Origin: Lineus longissimus
Taxonomy: Eukaryota; Nemertea; Pilidiophora; Heteronemertea; Lineidae
Direction of reading: 5' to 3'
NCBI RefSeq assembly: GCF_910592395.1
Contig: NC_088323.1
Span: 680,001 to 744,000, forward strand
Length of the DNA: 64,000 bases
Shown here in pieces: positions 11,208-22,447 of this stretch. Made by a program: the position numbers and the translations under genes. The notes under the pieces are model-generated. The model was given only the letters and a program-made list of their open reading frames with translations. It was not told the origin of the DNA and made no database searches. Every line of letters begins with the position of its first letter. Within the stretch, counting starts at the first letter, position 1.

Positions 11208-11378
11208 TTAACATCGTTCGAAAACCTTATACAAGTCGGGCAAATTTGCAACTTGAAGAATATTGGCGTTGTCTGCAAATCTCTTCGGTGGAAGAAGTGT
11301 TTTTCGAAATGCTGGGTAGATGACGTGCTCGTTTGTCCACTTCCAGTTCACATCACTTGTTGGTTCACTCATACTCGA
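11208..11378 (-). CDS. MLH1: MLH1 last exon (human exon 19 equivalent)
   Basis: Acceptor ATATTTCAG, then [40 protein letters not shown] and DLYKVFERC, stop TAA at 11210-11208. The FERC ending is invariant in MLH1 and contributes to the PMS2 nuclease site. Confidence 0.97.
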   Translation of the reverse strand, partial: SSMSEPTSDVNWKWTNEHVIYPAFRKTLLPPKRFADNANILQVANLPDLYKVFERC

Positions 11379-14300
11379 CTGAAATATCGGAGGAAGATTT
11401 GATGAGTTTTTGTTTGCATAACCCAGGTTCTTATTGGCCTACATCTTGTCCAATACAAGTGCCACCTTCATCATCTAAAATAGAAAGCGAAGCCCATTGC
11501 CGTCGCCGAGGCATAATATCAGTAATGCACACACTTACAAATTGGCTGATCTAGTGCTCCAGTATATTTGATAGAGGGCCTCCATGAAAAGAACTTGCTT
11601 GTTGGCAAGTTTGCAGGCTGAAATCCCGCTGTCCCCGTTTTTTCCGTAAACAATCCCCAGTGCTGCAGATAACTGAGCTTCATCACTCGAGGCAGCATAG
11701 ACCCATGACCCACCTCTTGACTGTCCTGAGAATCCGAACTCGGGAATAGATCCGTCTTAATGGCGTAGAAATCGCTCATCTCACGACAAATTGTCTCGAA
11801 GCACTCCTGCTCAGAGTCCCAGTTGACCTGGAACATGGATTCAGTCGATAATTGGGACACAATCAAAGTAAGGACATGCTGTAGACCACACTGGTCCTAT
11901 CAAACACAATGCAGTCGACATGATATTGGAGTGGTCTAGCTAGTTCGGAGGCCAACCTGAGCACCAATACCCACCTCAGAGGCCAACCTCAGCACCAACA
12001 TGGGAATGCCCTCCATCTGTGGTAAATAGTTCTCGAGGAGTAGAGGCAGGGTGCGAAGATTTCCATCCTGAAAAAGGAGACAATTCAACATAAGAATGTG
12101 TCACTACCAACAGTTGAAAACCCGACAACACTTCATAGGATAGAATTCTTCATGAACATTGTCCTGTGGTATTAGAATCACCTGTGGCCCTTTGAAATAT
12201 AGCCTTGAGATTTCTCCAAGGTCTAGCATCTCACCTGTTAGGTCTGTGTTCATGTCTCCATGTGAAACTATGGCTACATGTAGACAAGGATATTCCGTAA
12301 TTGTCACAACCTGGAGATGGTCACAACCATCTGTCGCAACCTGTGGGAAACACCACAAAACACTATGTCACATGATGACATACCTCATCAACTTGAAGTG
12401 AAAAATAGTCATCCAACATGTCTGCTTTTGCGGTGAGAAACTTGACGATATATTTAGCTAGGTCCTCTTTAGGCCCATCTGCCTCACTCCAACCGCTCTC
12501 ATCGCTGTCAAGGGCAAGCATGGCAAGGTCATAGATTGGCGCTGGTTCCTGAGCAAAGAAAGAACTAGGTCATGAAGGAGTCAATGTCACCATTCCAGCC
12601 AGGCCTTGTTTAACATTTCACAAATTAGTGTAGCGTGGTTGTTACTGGCCTCACAGTTGATCATACCTCTGGGTATCTTTTCATTGCACAATAACATCAT
12701 TTGTTAGTAAATCGTTCTTGGATAATGAGGGAGGCACATTAACAAACTTACAGATAGTCGTAGAACTCCGAAGTTTCCGAAGTCATAGACCATGATCTGG
12801 TAGAAGAGTTCTTTGCTGTAAAAGGGATGAAACGGTTTGAGTTACTTGGAAGTGTATGCACTGTAAAAGGGATGAAACGGTTTGAGTTACTTGGAAGTGC
12901 ATGCACTGTAAAAGGGATGAAACGGTTTGAGTTACTTGGAAGTGTATGCACTGTAAAAGGGATGAAACGGTTTGAGTTACTTGGAAGTGTATGCACTGTA
13001 AAAGGGATGAAACGGTTTGAGTTACTTGGAAGTGTATGCACTGTAAAAGGGATGAAACGGTTTGAGTTACTTGAAGTGTATGCACAGTCGACCTTCTTAT
13101 GTAATCGATGTTGACTGTTCATTGGGCGTGTCTGAATTGAGTGGTATACCCAAGCAGCAAGCTGGAGAAGTCCTGGCCATCTGGATCCTACATCTAGGAC
13201 CAGCTTCATGATGAGCAGGCCAACTTACAACAGATGGGAGAATTCGACCAGAATGTATGTTTTGAAGCAAGATGGGCGTACCTTAGATTGGTTGTGTTGG
13301 CCAGGAAGAGCTTTGTCTGGTGCTGGATAAGGGTGTGGGTCTGGTTCACACAGCCAACAAACGTATGCTGTTTAAAGATGTCTCTCAGTCCTAGAAAACA
13401 GAAAATAAGATACAACCATTAAGAATACTGAACGTTCGACCATGTTTTTGATGCAAATATATCGTTCTTAATCGTATTCCATATGGCTATACAATCAAAG
13501 TATAAAGTTTTACTTTACCTGAATGCACGTCATCGCACACAAGTTTCTGAAGATTGAGTAAGCTTCGCAGTTTCATTTCACGCCTCTTCGGACCACTGGA
13601 TGTGGTTGAGGGGGGCAAATCACTGCTTTGTCCTTTCCTGTGAGAAGGAAGGCATAAAGATGACAGTAAGGACCAAGAGTGAAAAAAATAATTGAGCAAA
13701 AGATCGAAGTGCACCATATGCACCATACAGACGACTTTTTAAACAAGTTTTCGAGAGGTGATGAAAGTAAAAGGTCCTCTGGAAACGGCCTTCCTTACCC
13801 CCGTTATATCTGCATCTATTGCTCATAGGCAATTATGAACGATATAATAATTTCTTACTTCACTTCTCCATTGTCTATCTCCATTGGTTCATCTTGTTTT
13901 TCTTTCGATGTCGATGGTTTGATAAATGCATCAAGTTTCTGGTCCCGGCTGTCTGTCCGTACCATGTGGTGAGGGGCAGACGACTGGTCCTTGGCGGTTT
14001 TCCCGACGGAGCTATCGGATACAGAGACAGTAGCACCGGGGAGAAGGGCCTGGAAGGAAGGAACGGATTGTCGGCGCTATTTCGGAGATTTCAGAGCTAT
14101 GCCTTCGGAGCATTCTGCATCCTAAGCAGCTGGGCAAGGATCCCCATTTTGCAACTTCTCACCAATCGACTCTCATCATGAAGTCATGTCAGTCATAGCT
14201 AGATTTACGAGTTGCCCCTACCATCCCGAGAGAAATTTCCACAGAATCTGTTGCCAAGAGGACAAGAAAGCCGCCACCCTGACTGACCCTGTCATCTCAG

Positions 14301-15506
14301 TTCAGGGCTGTATTGTGTCACAAGGAAAACAAGACTCCAGATAAACTACACTTTCATTGATAACCCCAGCCCCAGTTCAGAGGAGGCAATGACGAAGAGA
14401 GACATCTTTCAAGAAATTCGCCATTCAAAGTAAAATGAATGTGTTAGCTTAAGATGAGATGACCTGAAAGTCATTTATTATCAAAATAAACCAACTCAAT
14501 TGACAAGATGAACCAGTCTGATTGTGACTCCAGGCAACTGTGACAATTATACTGGAATCGATCAATTCACAGAACTATTGAGTTACGAGAAGAAACGCTG
14601 AAGAAGATTATGGTACAGAAAAAGATTCATCACACAATAGGGCAGTTTCAGCAACTATTCAGCTCGGCTTTGAACATTTGGAAGTGACTTAGAGGTTTGT
14701 CATAGTCAGTGAACATTCTTTCTACAGGAACTCAGCAATGTACATAACTGCCAACCCTTATCATCGTGAGAGACTGCAACCTTAAAGAATAGAAATTTCT
14801 ACCTGAGCAAAATACGTCCTTGACTCATTTGCGCCAAGAAGTTTCGATTCGATGACTTTCTGTACCGACTCGATTATGGCGTCCTCATGGAGGAAGTGGA
14901 CCTCATGTTTCGTTGGGTGAATATTAACGTCCACGTTCTGTGGCGCAATCTCAAGACTGAAAATGAAATCAATCATAAATTTGGAACTGACTGATGATGA
15001 ACAGTTTTCTAAGTCCAAATAGGTTTTTTTTTATGGCTGGTTGCCTCTGACCTCATCAATATTCAAATGTCATTTCTCTTTTTAGCCTTACCTCAAATAC
15101 ATAAAGGGGTGCATATTCTTAGGTAAATATGCTGCATAAACGGTCTCAATGGCTTTCCGGAGTGCTGAAGAGTCGACCAAGCGATCTGCAAAAAAATTGC
15201 GGCACAATCTTCGGTACTCCACAGAACTAAATAGTTTTCTGACAAGGTCATCTTTGGATATACAATGATTTGTAGCACTAGGTTATGAGTTCTGGCCATA
15301 AAATATGGATGAAACTGAGATTAAAGGAGGATTAAATTGAAATTTCGGGGGAAACATGAAAACCAGTTGTGCCTGTTCATCTAATCTACTCACGATTGAT
15401 AAAAAGCAGCAAGACACATTTCTTGACGGAGTAGTTGGCATTTGAGACGAATCCCTTTAACTTGAAACACAGCTTAGTGTCTTCGTGTTCTACCTCCAGC
15501 AGCTCT
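11208..15506 (-). CDS. MLH1: MLH1, DNA mismatch repair protein, C-terminal two thirds
   Basis: MutL homolog that pairs with PMS2 (MutL-alpha) in nuclear mismatch repair. Eleven exons, in transcription order: 15506-15394, 15185-15092, 14956-14803, 14049-13859, 13637-13519, 13390-13282, 12815-12752, 12548-12384, 12067-11975, 11827-11714, 11378-11208. They join with consistent phases to 461 codons plus TAA and correspond to human exons 9-19. The order is: the end of the MutL transducer fold ([26 protein letters not shown]), a shortened linker (two exons of 191 and 119 bp against 371 and 149 in human, from memory), the PMS2-interaction domain ([20 protein letters not shown]), and the FERC C-terminus, which in this family completes the PMS2 endonuclease site. 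The N-terminal ATPase exons (about 226 residues) were not recognised in the window. The 14050-14802 intron holds nothing notable. Confidence 0.97.
11714..11827 (-). CDS. MLH1: MLH1 exon (human exon 18 equivalent)
   Basis: 114 bp, [20 protein letters not shown] through SQDSQE. Donor GAG|GTGGGT. The reading frame stays open past this donor to a stop at 11519, so retention of this intron would give a different tail. Confidence 0.96.
11975..12067 (-). CDS. MLH1: MLH1 exon (human exon 17 equivalent)
   Basis: 93 bp, [20 protein letters not shown] through VLRLASE. Acceptor TTTTTCAG, donor GAG|GTGGGT. The downstream intron contains a partial copy of the exon end: GAGGCCAACCT occurs again near 11947-11957. 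Confidence 0.96.
12384..12548 (-). CDS. MLH1: MLH1 exon (human exon 16 equivalent)
   Basis: 165 bp, [20 protein letters not shown] through YFSLQVDE, in the C-terminal dimerisation domain. Acceptor TTGCTCAG, donor GAG|GTATGT. Confidence 0.97.
12752..12815 (-). CDS. MLH1: MLH1 exon (human exon 15 equivalent)
   Basis: 64 bp, [20 protein letters not shown] plus Ser. Its acceptor, CCCTTTTACAG, is the last copy of the 45-bp tandem array at 12816-13084: the array ends exactly at the exon border. Donor TCT|GTAAGT. Confidence 0.96.
12816..13084 (-). repeat. 45-bp tandem array carrying six copies of a 3' splice site
   Basis: Units start on the plus strand at 12816, 12861, 12906, 12951, 12996 and 13041. 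The last is 44 bp because one G is lost, and the second has one C/T change. Read on the MLH1 strand, each unit has a TAAC branch-point-like motif, then a pyrimidine-rich stretch, then CCCTTTTACAG. Only the unit next to the exon borders coding sequence. Open frames through the array on both strands follow from the multiple-of-three length. Confidence 0.95.
13282..13390 (-). CDS. MLH1: MLH1 exon (human exon 14 equivalent)
   Basis: 109 bp, [20 protein letters not shown] and [16 protein letters not shown]. This is the start of the conserved PMS2-binding C-terminal domain. Acceptor TTTTCTAG, donor AAG|GTACGC. Confidence 0.97.
13519..13637 (-). CDS. MLH1: MLH1 linker exon (human exon 13 equivalent)
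   Basis: 119 bp. A poorly conserved linker ([20 protein letters not shown]) leads into [20 protein letters not shown], which aligns with the human INLTSVLSLQEEI segment. Acceptor TTCTCACAG, donor CAG|GTAAAG. Confidence 0.93.
13859..14049 (-). CDS. MLH1: MLH1 linker exon (human exon 12 equivalent)
   Basis: 191 bp, against 371 in human from memory. ALLPG at the start and [20 protein letters not shown] fix the identity. The rest is a short polar linker ending [11 protein letters not shown]. Donor GAA|GTAAGA in phase 2. Confidence 0.94.
14803..14956 (-). CDS. MLH1: MLH1 exon (human exon 11 equivalent)
   Basis: 154 bp, [40 protein letters not shown] and [12 protein letters not shown]. This is the end of the MutL transducer domain. 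Acceptor ATTTTCAG, donor CAG|GTAGAA. Confidence 0.98.
15092..15185 (-). CDS. MLH1: MLH1 exon (human exon 10 equivalent)
   Basis: 94 bp, [20 protein letters not shown] followed by [11 protein letters not shown]. Acceptor TTTTGCAG, donor GAG|GTAAGG. Confidence 0.98.
15394..15506 (-). CDS. MLH1: MLH1 exon (human exon 9 equivalent), most 5' exon found
   Basis: 113 bp, [20 protein letters not shown] then [17 protein letters not shown]. It starts after CTTGCAG with one base completing a codon from the missing upstream exon, so it cannot be a first exon. Donor ATC|GTGAGT. Confidence 0.97.
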
Positions 15507-17497
15507 CTGCAAGACAAACAACATGAATTATGCGGCCTTATCGGCGGTGAATATCAGCTTAAAGGGTTCAAAAGCAGCAGCCAGAAATGACGTCACAAAA
15601 GATTTGAAGTAATCTTATAAATATATTGTAACATACTAATAATGTCCAAGTTGATGCCCAGTTTCTAACGCCATATCATTAATTCATCTTGAGTCTTTAT
15701 ATCAAAATAAGCAGTGATATTGTCAAATCGTCATTCATTCTAGATAGATCCCTTGCCACAGCTTCTGCCTTAGACGAGAAATCAAAATAAACATAGACAT
15801 AATTGGGGCATCATCTTCCCCAAATTGACTCAATTAATATCACACAACTAGGAGCCAATTTGCGATTTGCTCAATCTCGAATAATCATACCGTCATTTTG
15901 GGTACAGATCCTTTCAGAAGCCATAGGCCATCACAGAATATCCTTGTATGCCACCGTCAATATATTCGGCGCCTAAAAGGACTCCTGGAGAATCGCGGTA
16001 TTTATCTGGGGAGATATGATGGTTTGTGCTGATGGCTTTCATGATAATCATATCGGGCGGTTTTTCACCCGAGTAACTCCAGTAAAGCGATAGTGTCTAC
16101 GGGTAGTTTTTTTAGGTCGTATTATTTCATTCGTTTGTCATCCAAATGCCGAATGCGTTGCATTACTTTCCATAAAAGAGATGGTTATAGATGACCTCCA
16201 TATAAACATCAAAACCCATTAGACACCCTCCAGAATTCTTGAAAATGAGATGTTTACAAATTCAAATACTAATTCTATGACAACCCGTCATCAATTCTAT
16301 AAAGAATGCTGTCATAGAATCTGTGATAGGCCCGAGATATGGCCATGTTGTTCCTTCATAGACATTCTCCATCATAGCATGGGTCATCAAATAATCTATG
16401 ATGGGCCATCATAACATCAATTATGATGATTACCTGCAATAATGATACAACAAAACGACTCAGAACATTATCCTGAAAATACTCTTTCTTCGTAAGTTGG
16501 CTCTTACTGATCTCTTAAATAACCCGAGGACACTAACAATCTCATACATCAGATAACAATGCCACAAACATCGGGTATAGAAATGATCTCCACATCCATG
16601 CCACTCAATAGACTGGTTCCAATACCTGAATATTACTGCGCCTAGACAGTCGCCAACTAGCTCCAACGATCTTTTTACACTTTATTGGACATAATCCACG
16701 ACGCGATGACTGACCTTCCGGTACTTTATCGATTCTTAAAATTTTTATGATATTTTCTCAGCGACAACAGAAGGAAGACTAACCATGTAATTTCTTAATG
16801 GGACGTGGACAAAAAACAGACGCACACGACTTTTTCTTATCTCCGTCTGAATCTTCTTACGGTTGGTAGGTTCTTTCCTCAGCGGGAAACCTTGTGCCAT
16901 TGACGGTATTGTTTATCCCCCATGTTTAATCTCTGACATTCTGATTTCCTGGATATACGGAAGGAGGAACTTTAGATCCGACAGACCGTCACATGATAGG
17001 GCGTGGGGAGAAGAATAGCGCTTTGATTAAGGCAAGTAAACTTCAATGATCATTTTTCTCATGACAGCCTACTACACCCCCCCCCCCCCCGCTGTTTGAC
17101 TCTATAGGCCATTGCAGGAGTGGTTGGCACTGCTTACAAGACGCCTAAAAATATTGGGGAGAAATTACCGGTACTTCAAATCTCACATTCTTCGTGATGC
17201 ATGCATTGTCTGGTTTTGGTAGTTTTTAGGGACGCCTCCTTTAGCCTATCAACTTTCGCATGAAACCCTTGCATTTTCTATGCAAAATCTTTGAGTGTCA
17301 TTTTCTTTCAAAATGGACAATATGCATCAATATCGTCTGCGCAGATCTTTTTGCAGTGGATATCAAATAGAGCACAGTCTAGGGCTTATTCTGAACAAGG
17401 GAAGTCAAATACGTATCAATTAAGCGAACTCGGTACGAGTATCAATCAGTGGCAGGTCGATCAGTTTAGTGACACGTAATGGATTTGTGAAAGAAAA
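15507..17497. other. No gene recognised; 5' side of the MLH1 fragment
   Basis: Expected to contain MLH1 exon 8, but no conserved segment (DVRTxxNASTVDNIR type) was found on the minus strand. It holds an 11-bp inverted repeat at 16272-16282/16310-16320 and a run of 14 C at 17077-17090. Confidence 0.6.
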
Positions 17498-17593
17498 CGG
17501 ACACTCAATCAATGTAAATGTATTGACTCTGGACTAATTAAGTTTTAACTTAATCAGCCTAGAGTCAATACAGTTACATTGATTGAGTGTCCG
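17498..17593. mobile_element. 96-bp foldback (MITE-like hairpin)
   Basis: Two 47-bp arms meet at a 2-bp centre. The arms begin CGGACACTCAATCAATGTAA and end ATTAAGTT, with about five mismatches. No clear target-site duplication is visible. The structure is that of a foldback MITE or an rDNA-independent hairpin; the family is unknown. Confidence 0.75.
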
Positions 17594-19604
17594 CTTGACA
17601 ACTGTTTACTCGGTAAGGAACAACCAGATATGACATATGGTAGACTATTATTTACTGGATGACGGGATATGAAATATGGTAGACTTAACCCTAATATAAA
17701 TGGACTGAAGACTTTCGAAAATGTTCAGATTGAAAATTATGATGTTTTCCTGATTTCTAGAAAATGTCGGATAAATCATGGAAAAGTTCGAGAAACCGTT
17801 AACAAGTCGGAAAAAGCCTATTACGACTGAGAGCAGTGGGTGACTGGAAAACTAAGAAGCCATGCCTGTCCCTGATAGATTCACATCTCTGCTGCTAAAC
17901 AAATGGCCATTCCACACAGCAGGTAGCACCTTGATTTATCGAAGCACAAATTGTCAATTATTCTAGTTGTGCAGGCACTTCCTGTATAGATCGCAGCTAG
18001 CGATAATCAACCAATCGATCAGCAAGCTGCGTGACAACGGCAGCATCTCACACGTCTGATAATAAGTGACGTATTCTCGGTCATTCCGACACAATGAGCG
18101 ATGCAGATTACATTTTTGTTTTTTTTGCAGAGATTTATCATCAATGACGCCCGTAATACCTCTATAGGCAGCTCGTAAAGCCGCTATCGGATATTCTTAA
18201 CTAAGCACTCTTTTGCAAACTTCAGGCCAGTCAACTTAAGAGATGGGTTTATTGTCATAATTGCAGTAAAATTGATCACCATAGTTGCCCTGAAAATTAT
18301 AAAATAGTGACTGATTTTTGATAATTTTGATGTTGTTAGCCAGTCCCAAAAGACAGTGTCTAAAGTCATTTGCGGCATCAGCTTTCGGTATTGTTGTTAC
18401 GTCCGGAAAAGGTATGTGACTCCACTGTGCCATCTCCAGAGTCCACCTTCTCATCTCAGTAGTAATCACAAGGAATGATAATGACAACCACCTGAAGCTT
18501 CGTTTAAAATAGCAAGATAATCTGATAATTTGAATGACCTTTCAAGGATTGAAAATAATTTTAATTTTATCCCCAAGAAAGACACATTTTCTCTTGTATA
18601 GGGAGACAATGAGATGATGATAGAAGCGGATATCCTTTCCGCGGCACGAAACAGGATGCTTTGTGTAGATCAAGGCTGGCCAGTGAACATGGTGTTCATA
18701 TTAACAAGCTTTTCAACATGTCACATGGGTCGCAAGACACAATCGAGGTATGAACCTTGTACTTTCGTCCATCAGTAGAGTTTCACGAAATTGCTATCAG
18801 GGATAGTAATATCAAAGATATAAACAGAAGCACTTAAACAAAGGAGTGAAGGGACTGCGGATTTATCAAAGAATTCTCGGATCGATAAAAAAAGCTAATT
18901 GATTAAATGTGCTGCGATATTCCCACTATCAAGTTGATTGCGGCAATAATTGTTTCTAATCTGCCTCAGGGGAGTGATAACTCACTCTTCAGAAATCGCT
19001 CTCAGTCTCGATTATTTTCCGCATCGCTCGGGGCAATGATAGAAGTTTGACTCAACCACCAAACGAGGATACCCACGACAAAACATCATGGAAGGCTTCA
19101 AGAATAAGGCACGTCCACACACTCATTTCACTCACCTTCAAAGACTTCATTCAAGGTGGACAGCTTCAGTTGTAAAGAGCAATGAGGTACAACACTTTCA
19201 CATCAGATTACCTCATTACAAAGAGAATTAGTTCTATTTCCTAAAATCTCATCAGATTCAATATTGTCATGTTATTCACCTGACAGATATGATGGCTTCC
19301 ACATCCAGCAATCAAGAAAAGAAACAGGTGTCTTGGTTACTAGTGATAAGACCGTATGAATAGAGAATGATACCAGTAATAACCAATATCGTATTACGTT
19401 CCTCAAGCAGGAACCGTATTTTTTACAAATTGGAGAGGGCCTTGAACAAGTTCTGTTTAATAAGAGGCTAGGTTGCCAGGATGTGACAGGTTACTTTGCG
19501 TATAGGCGATGTGGAGTGTTGCCATACTGAGCACCAATCAAGCATGTGGTCTGGGATGCCAAAATGATGACGATACTTCAGCGCAACCATGCTTACCGAC
19601 ATGT
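17594..19604. other. No gene recognised
   Basis: Non-coding in appearance. A short local duplication of ATATGGTAGACT occurs near 17637 and 17676. A possible minus-strand exon end at 19133-19180 (frame ending LNEVFE before GTGAGT) has no recognisable relative and was not accepted. Confidence 0.5.
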
Positions 19605-19773
19605 AATGCCACATGCATCATACAGTGCAGTGTTGTCATAATGATGCACTTGCATCATCCAGTGCAGTGCTTTCACAATGATGCACTTGCATTATCCAGT
19701 GCAGTGTTATCACAATGATGCACTCGCATCATCCAGTGCAGTGCTCTTGCATCATCCAGTGCAGTGTTGAAGT
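19605..19773. repeat. 37-bp tandem array
   Basis: Imperfect units GATGCACTTGCATCATCCAG... start at 19643, 19680 and 19717 (period 37), with partial copies on both sides. Each unit carries CAGTGCAGTG. The array is short and AT/GC balanced, unlike the AT-rich surroundings. Confidence 0.85.
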
Positions 19774-22324
19774 AACATCATCAGTATTCCATCCACGACC
19801 ACGCGTAGTGTATGACCTGTGGTGACACATCACCTAGCCACTTTCTTGTGGCACAAGAGGTTAATACTCCCAACGAACTGCTGTACTGAAGATTTTGCCG
19901 TTGATACTGGTATGATACTGTTCTCAGCAACCCCATTGTTAAATGGTTGAACCATTGTTAAGCATGCTGGTCACGTCTCTGTCAGAACCTCTTCAGAGCT
20001 CATCTCATTATAGGAGAGCTTGTAAAGGGTGCCTTCAAGGTCAACAAGGCGATTCCTCAAGTACCATGGTCAATTGACGTGGACATACTACATTCAAATT
20101 CAAGAAAGGGCAAGAACTGTGATATGCTGACCTCGTGTGAACTGATGTACGAACACCTATTGGCGATATGGATGAATGTTGCCTCAAGTTTGAGCTTACC
20201 TCAATTTCATAGTCCGCCAAATAAAAAGAGTGCACATTCGATTGTTAGTGAAGTTTTCATGAATCGTAAAAAGAAAGGCGTAAAATGTACGGGTTTCAAT
20301 ATATCACTTTCTCCCATCCTTTCATTTCTTAAGCGGTAAGGATCGTCACACTCTCTGAAACGTTGACTTCAATCAGACAGATTATTCCAAAGGTAATGAC
20401 AGAATTTACACAGACAACAGGTTCAACTTCAATTGAATAAATGTGGCTCTGTCTTTGCCGTGTACAGTCACGTAGTTTGACAGTTTCTTATTTAAATGAC
20501 GGAAACTGTGCCTCCTGTTGTAGCCATAGCTGCCAGGATCACCGCTGATAGACTCGGCATGCGTGGGCGCCTGGAGATAATCATGAGTTAATCTGTTTTT
20601 TGCTGGGCAGTTGATGCAATTTATAGAGCAAAGCCAACAAGATAAATGATTGAAACTATCACCAACGCAAGTCACGTCTGAGTTTGATACGTAGTTATTC
20701 AGCAGTAAGGAGTCACTGACTTTTTGCCCAAAATATTGATGAATGGCCGGTCCTTACAAAACAGATATCACCTCTCCCATCTGTCTTCCTTGCGCCAATA
20801 GCAGTACACAATAGGTGATTGAAACACGGATTTCTTATACTTGACAGTTGCCGTGATTAATCCTTCAAAGGGAGTCTGTAGGCGGGACCAGGTAGGTCAG
20901 ATTAAGTTACACAATGTCGCAAATAGGGGTCTCGCCATCCGACAGTACAACAAAACTATCAAAGATGGCATTATCGTGAATCAAGGCGCCTAACTGGGCA
21001 TATTCATCACCAGAAAATGACCAATTTAACATCTCAGCTCCTCCCATAGACCTTCTTTAAGAGGTAGGATGTGTTGAAACTTGAGGAGATCTAAACTTTA
21101 GATTAAAATTTTCGTTGGTGCCATATTTTTGCGGAATCCCAGGTTGCACAACAAAACGGCAACTTCATGTTTCTTGCCAGTGCGCCGATTTTCTTTTGGC
21201 TACTGATGCCCTATGCACGGCTCCAAAATCAATATTCCGCACATCTTCCTTCGCAGCAAGTGCAAGCTGATTGTCTATTTGATCTAGCCGCAATATATCA
21301 CAACATTGGTGATTTAACTGTCTCCATACATCACAACATCATCCACTTTACTACAGGCCGGTAACTATAAACGACTACTGCACCTGATAAAGGCTCATAA
21401 CATGAATAATATAGGAGGGGAGCTGTGTTACTGCAGGGCTCAGAATTATGTGAAATAACGCCATGTCTTTGTGCAGACGGTTTTTTTCCGGATCCATCAA
21501 CAACTATTCACCGGTGCCAACAGTTTGTGTAAAAGGATGCATCCTGCCCTAAAAATGCAGGGAAAAACCAATTCAGACCATCTTCTGCCGCTTCATCGGT
21601 CTTGGACTACAGCATCCCGATGCAGGTACACAAGTACAGCAATAACATTTAATGACTGCAACCATTACTTAAATACTAAACTCAAATTGCTGAGGCTGCC
21701 ACAGCCGGAAGGAGAAATATCACAGCATTTCCGCACAGTCTAATTTTCCCGAGGTAAATCGATTGCGGGGCGGAAATGTCAAAACCTATGTCCAGCCACA
21801 GTAGCAAAGAATACTCTATGGCTTGCCGGCTTGACACTTTTTGTGGCCGCCACCGATGTTCATTTATGAACTCCGACACAAGCGAATTGTCGACATTACC
21901 GTAACCAGTGGGAATTTTCTCAAAACACAGTTCTGTTGAAGCCAAATGTATGCAAATCCTCCGATGTCCCACAAGTGTAATCCTGGCGACGATGTTATCT
22001 TAAATTAGTGTTGTCAATTCCCTTAGAATGCGTACAAATGTTACTTTGAACTCGGACCGCGGCTTTTGTTGACAAAAACGTCTGGATCCCCGGTTCTCGA
22101 GGAGAGAGTTCCTTGACGATATCAATATTCTTCTTCACCTGCTCTTGCTCTTGCGATTGCAGTAACTGACCTCGTGAATCATTCATCCTGATCTACCAGG
22201 TTTTTTTTCTACCAGCTCCTACTACAGCAGTGCTTTCGCGCAGCATACTGGGGGAGAGGGCAGCGAACTTTCTCGAGGGTCCACACGTTCACCTCAAAGT
22301 ATTCATATGTCTAAGTCACCGATA
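19774..22324. other. No gene recognised
   Basis: Open frames of 60-96 codons occur on both strands (for example minus 21682-21972), but they overlap one another, lack recognisable domains and have no clear splice context. No RNA gene or mobile element was recognised. Confidence 0.5.
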
Positions 22325-22447
22325 AGGTCAGTTCAAAATTTCAAAATTCTGAAAAAGTTTCATAGTCAAAAAAGTTTTGGGACTGATGATGTTGGTTCAT
22401 TTTGAGCAGAAAACAAAAAAAACAGTGAAACACTTTTTGGACTTAGA
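22325..22447 (-). repeat. Dispersed ~110-bp repeat, copy 1 (inverted)
   Basis: The reverse complement begins TAAGTCCAAAAAGTG, has a T-rich stretch, then the core AACATCATCAGTCCCAAAAC and ends TTCAGAATTTTGAAATTTTG. The other copies are at 32770, 36937 and 48948. Confidence 0.8.

Noticed and set aside
12748-13209. Open frames on both strands over the 45-bp array
   Set aside because: Explained by the 45-bp (divisible by three) unit. The region is an MLH1 intron.
13819-14181. 120-codon plus-strand frame
   Set aside because: It is antisense to the MLH1 linker exon at 13859-14049.
19133-19180. Possible minus-strand exon end before GTGAGT (frame LSTLNEVFE)
   Set aside because: Only about 15 codons, no matching acceptor or recognisable protein.
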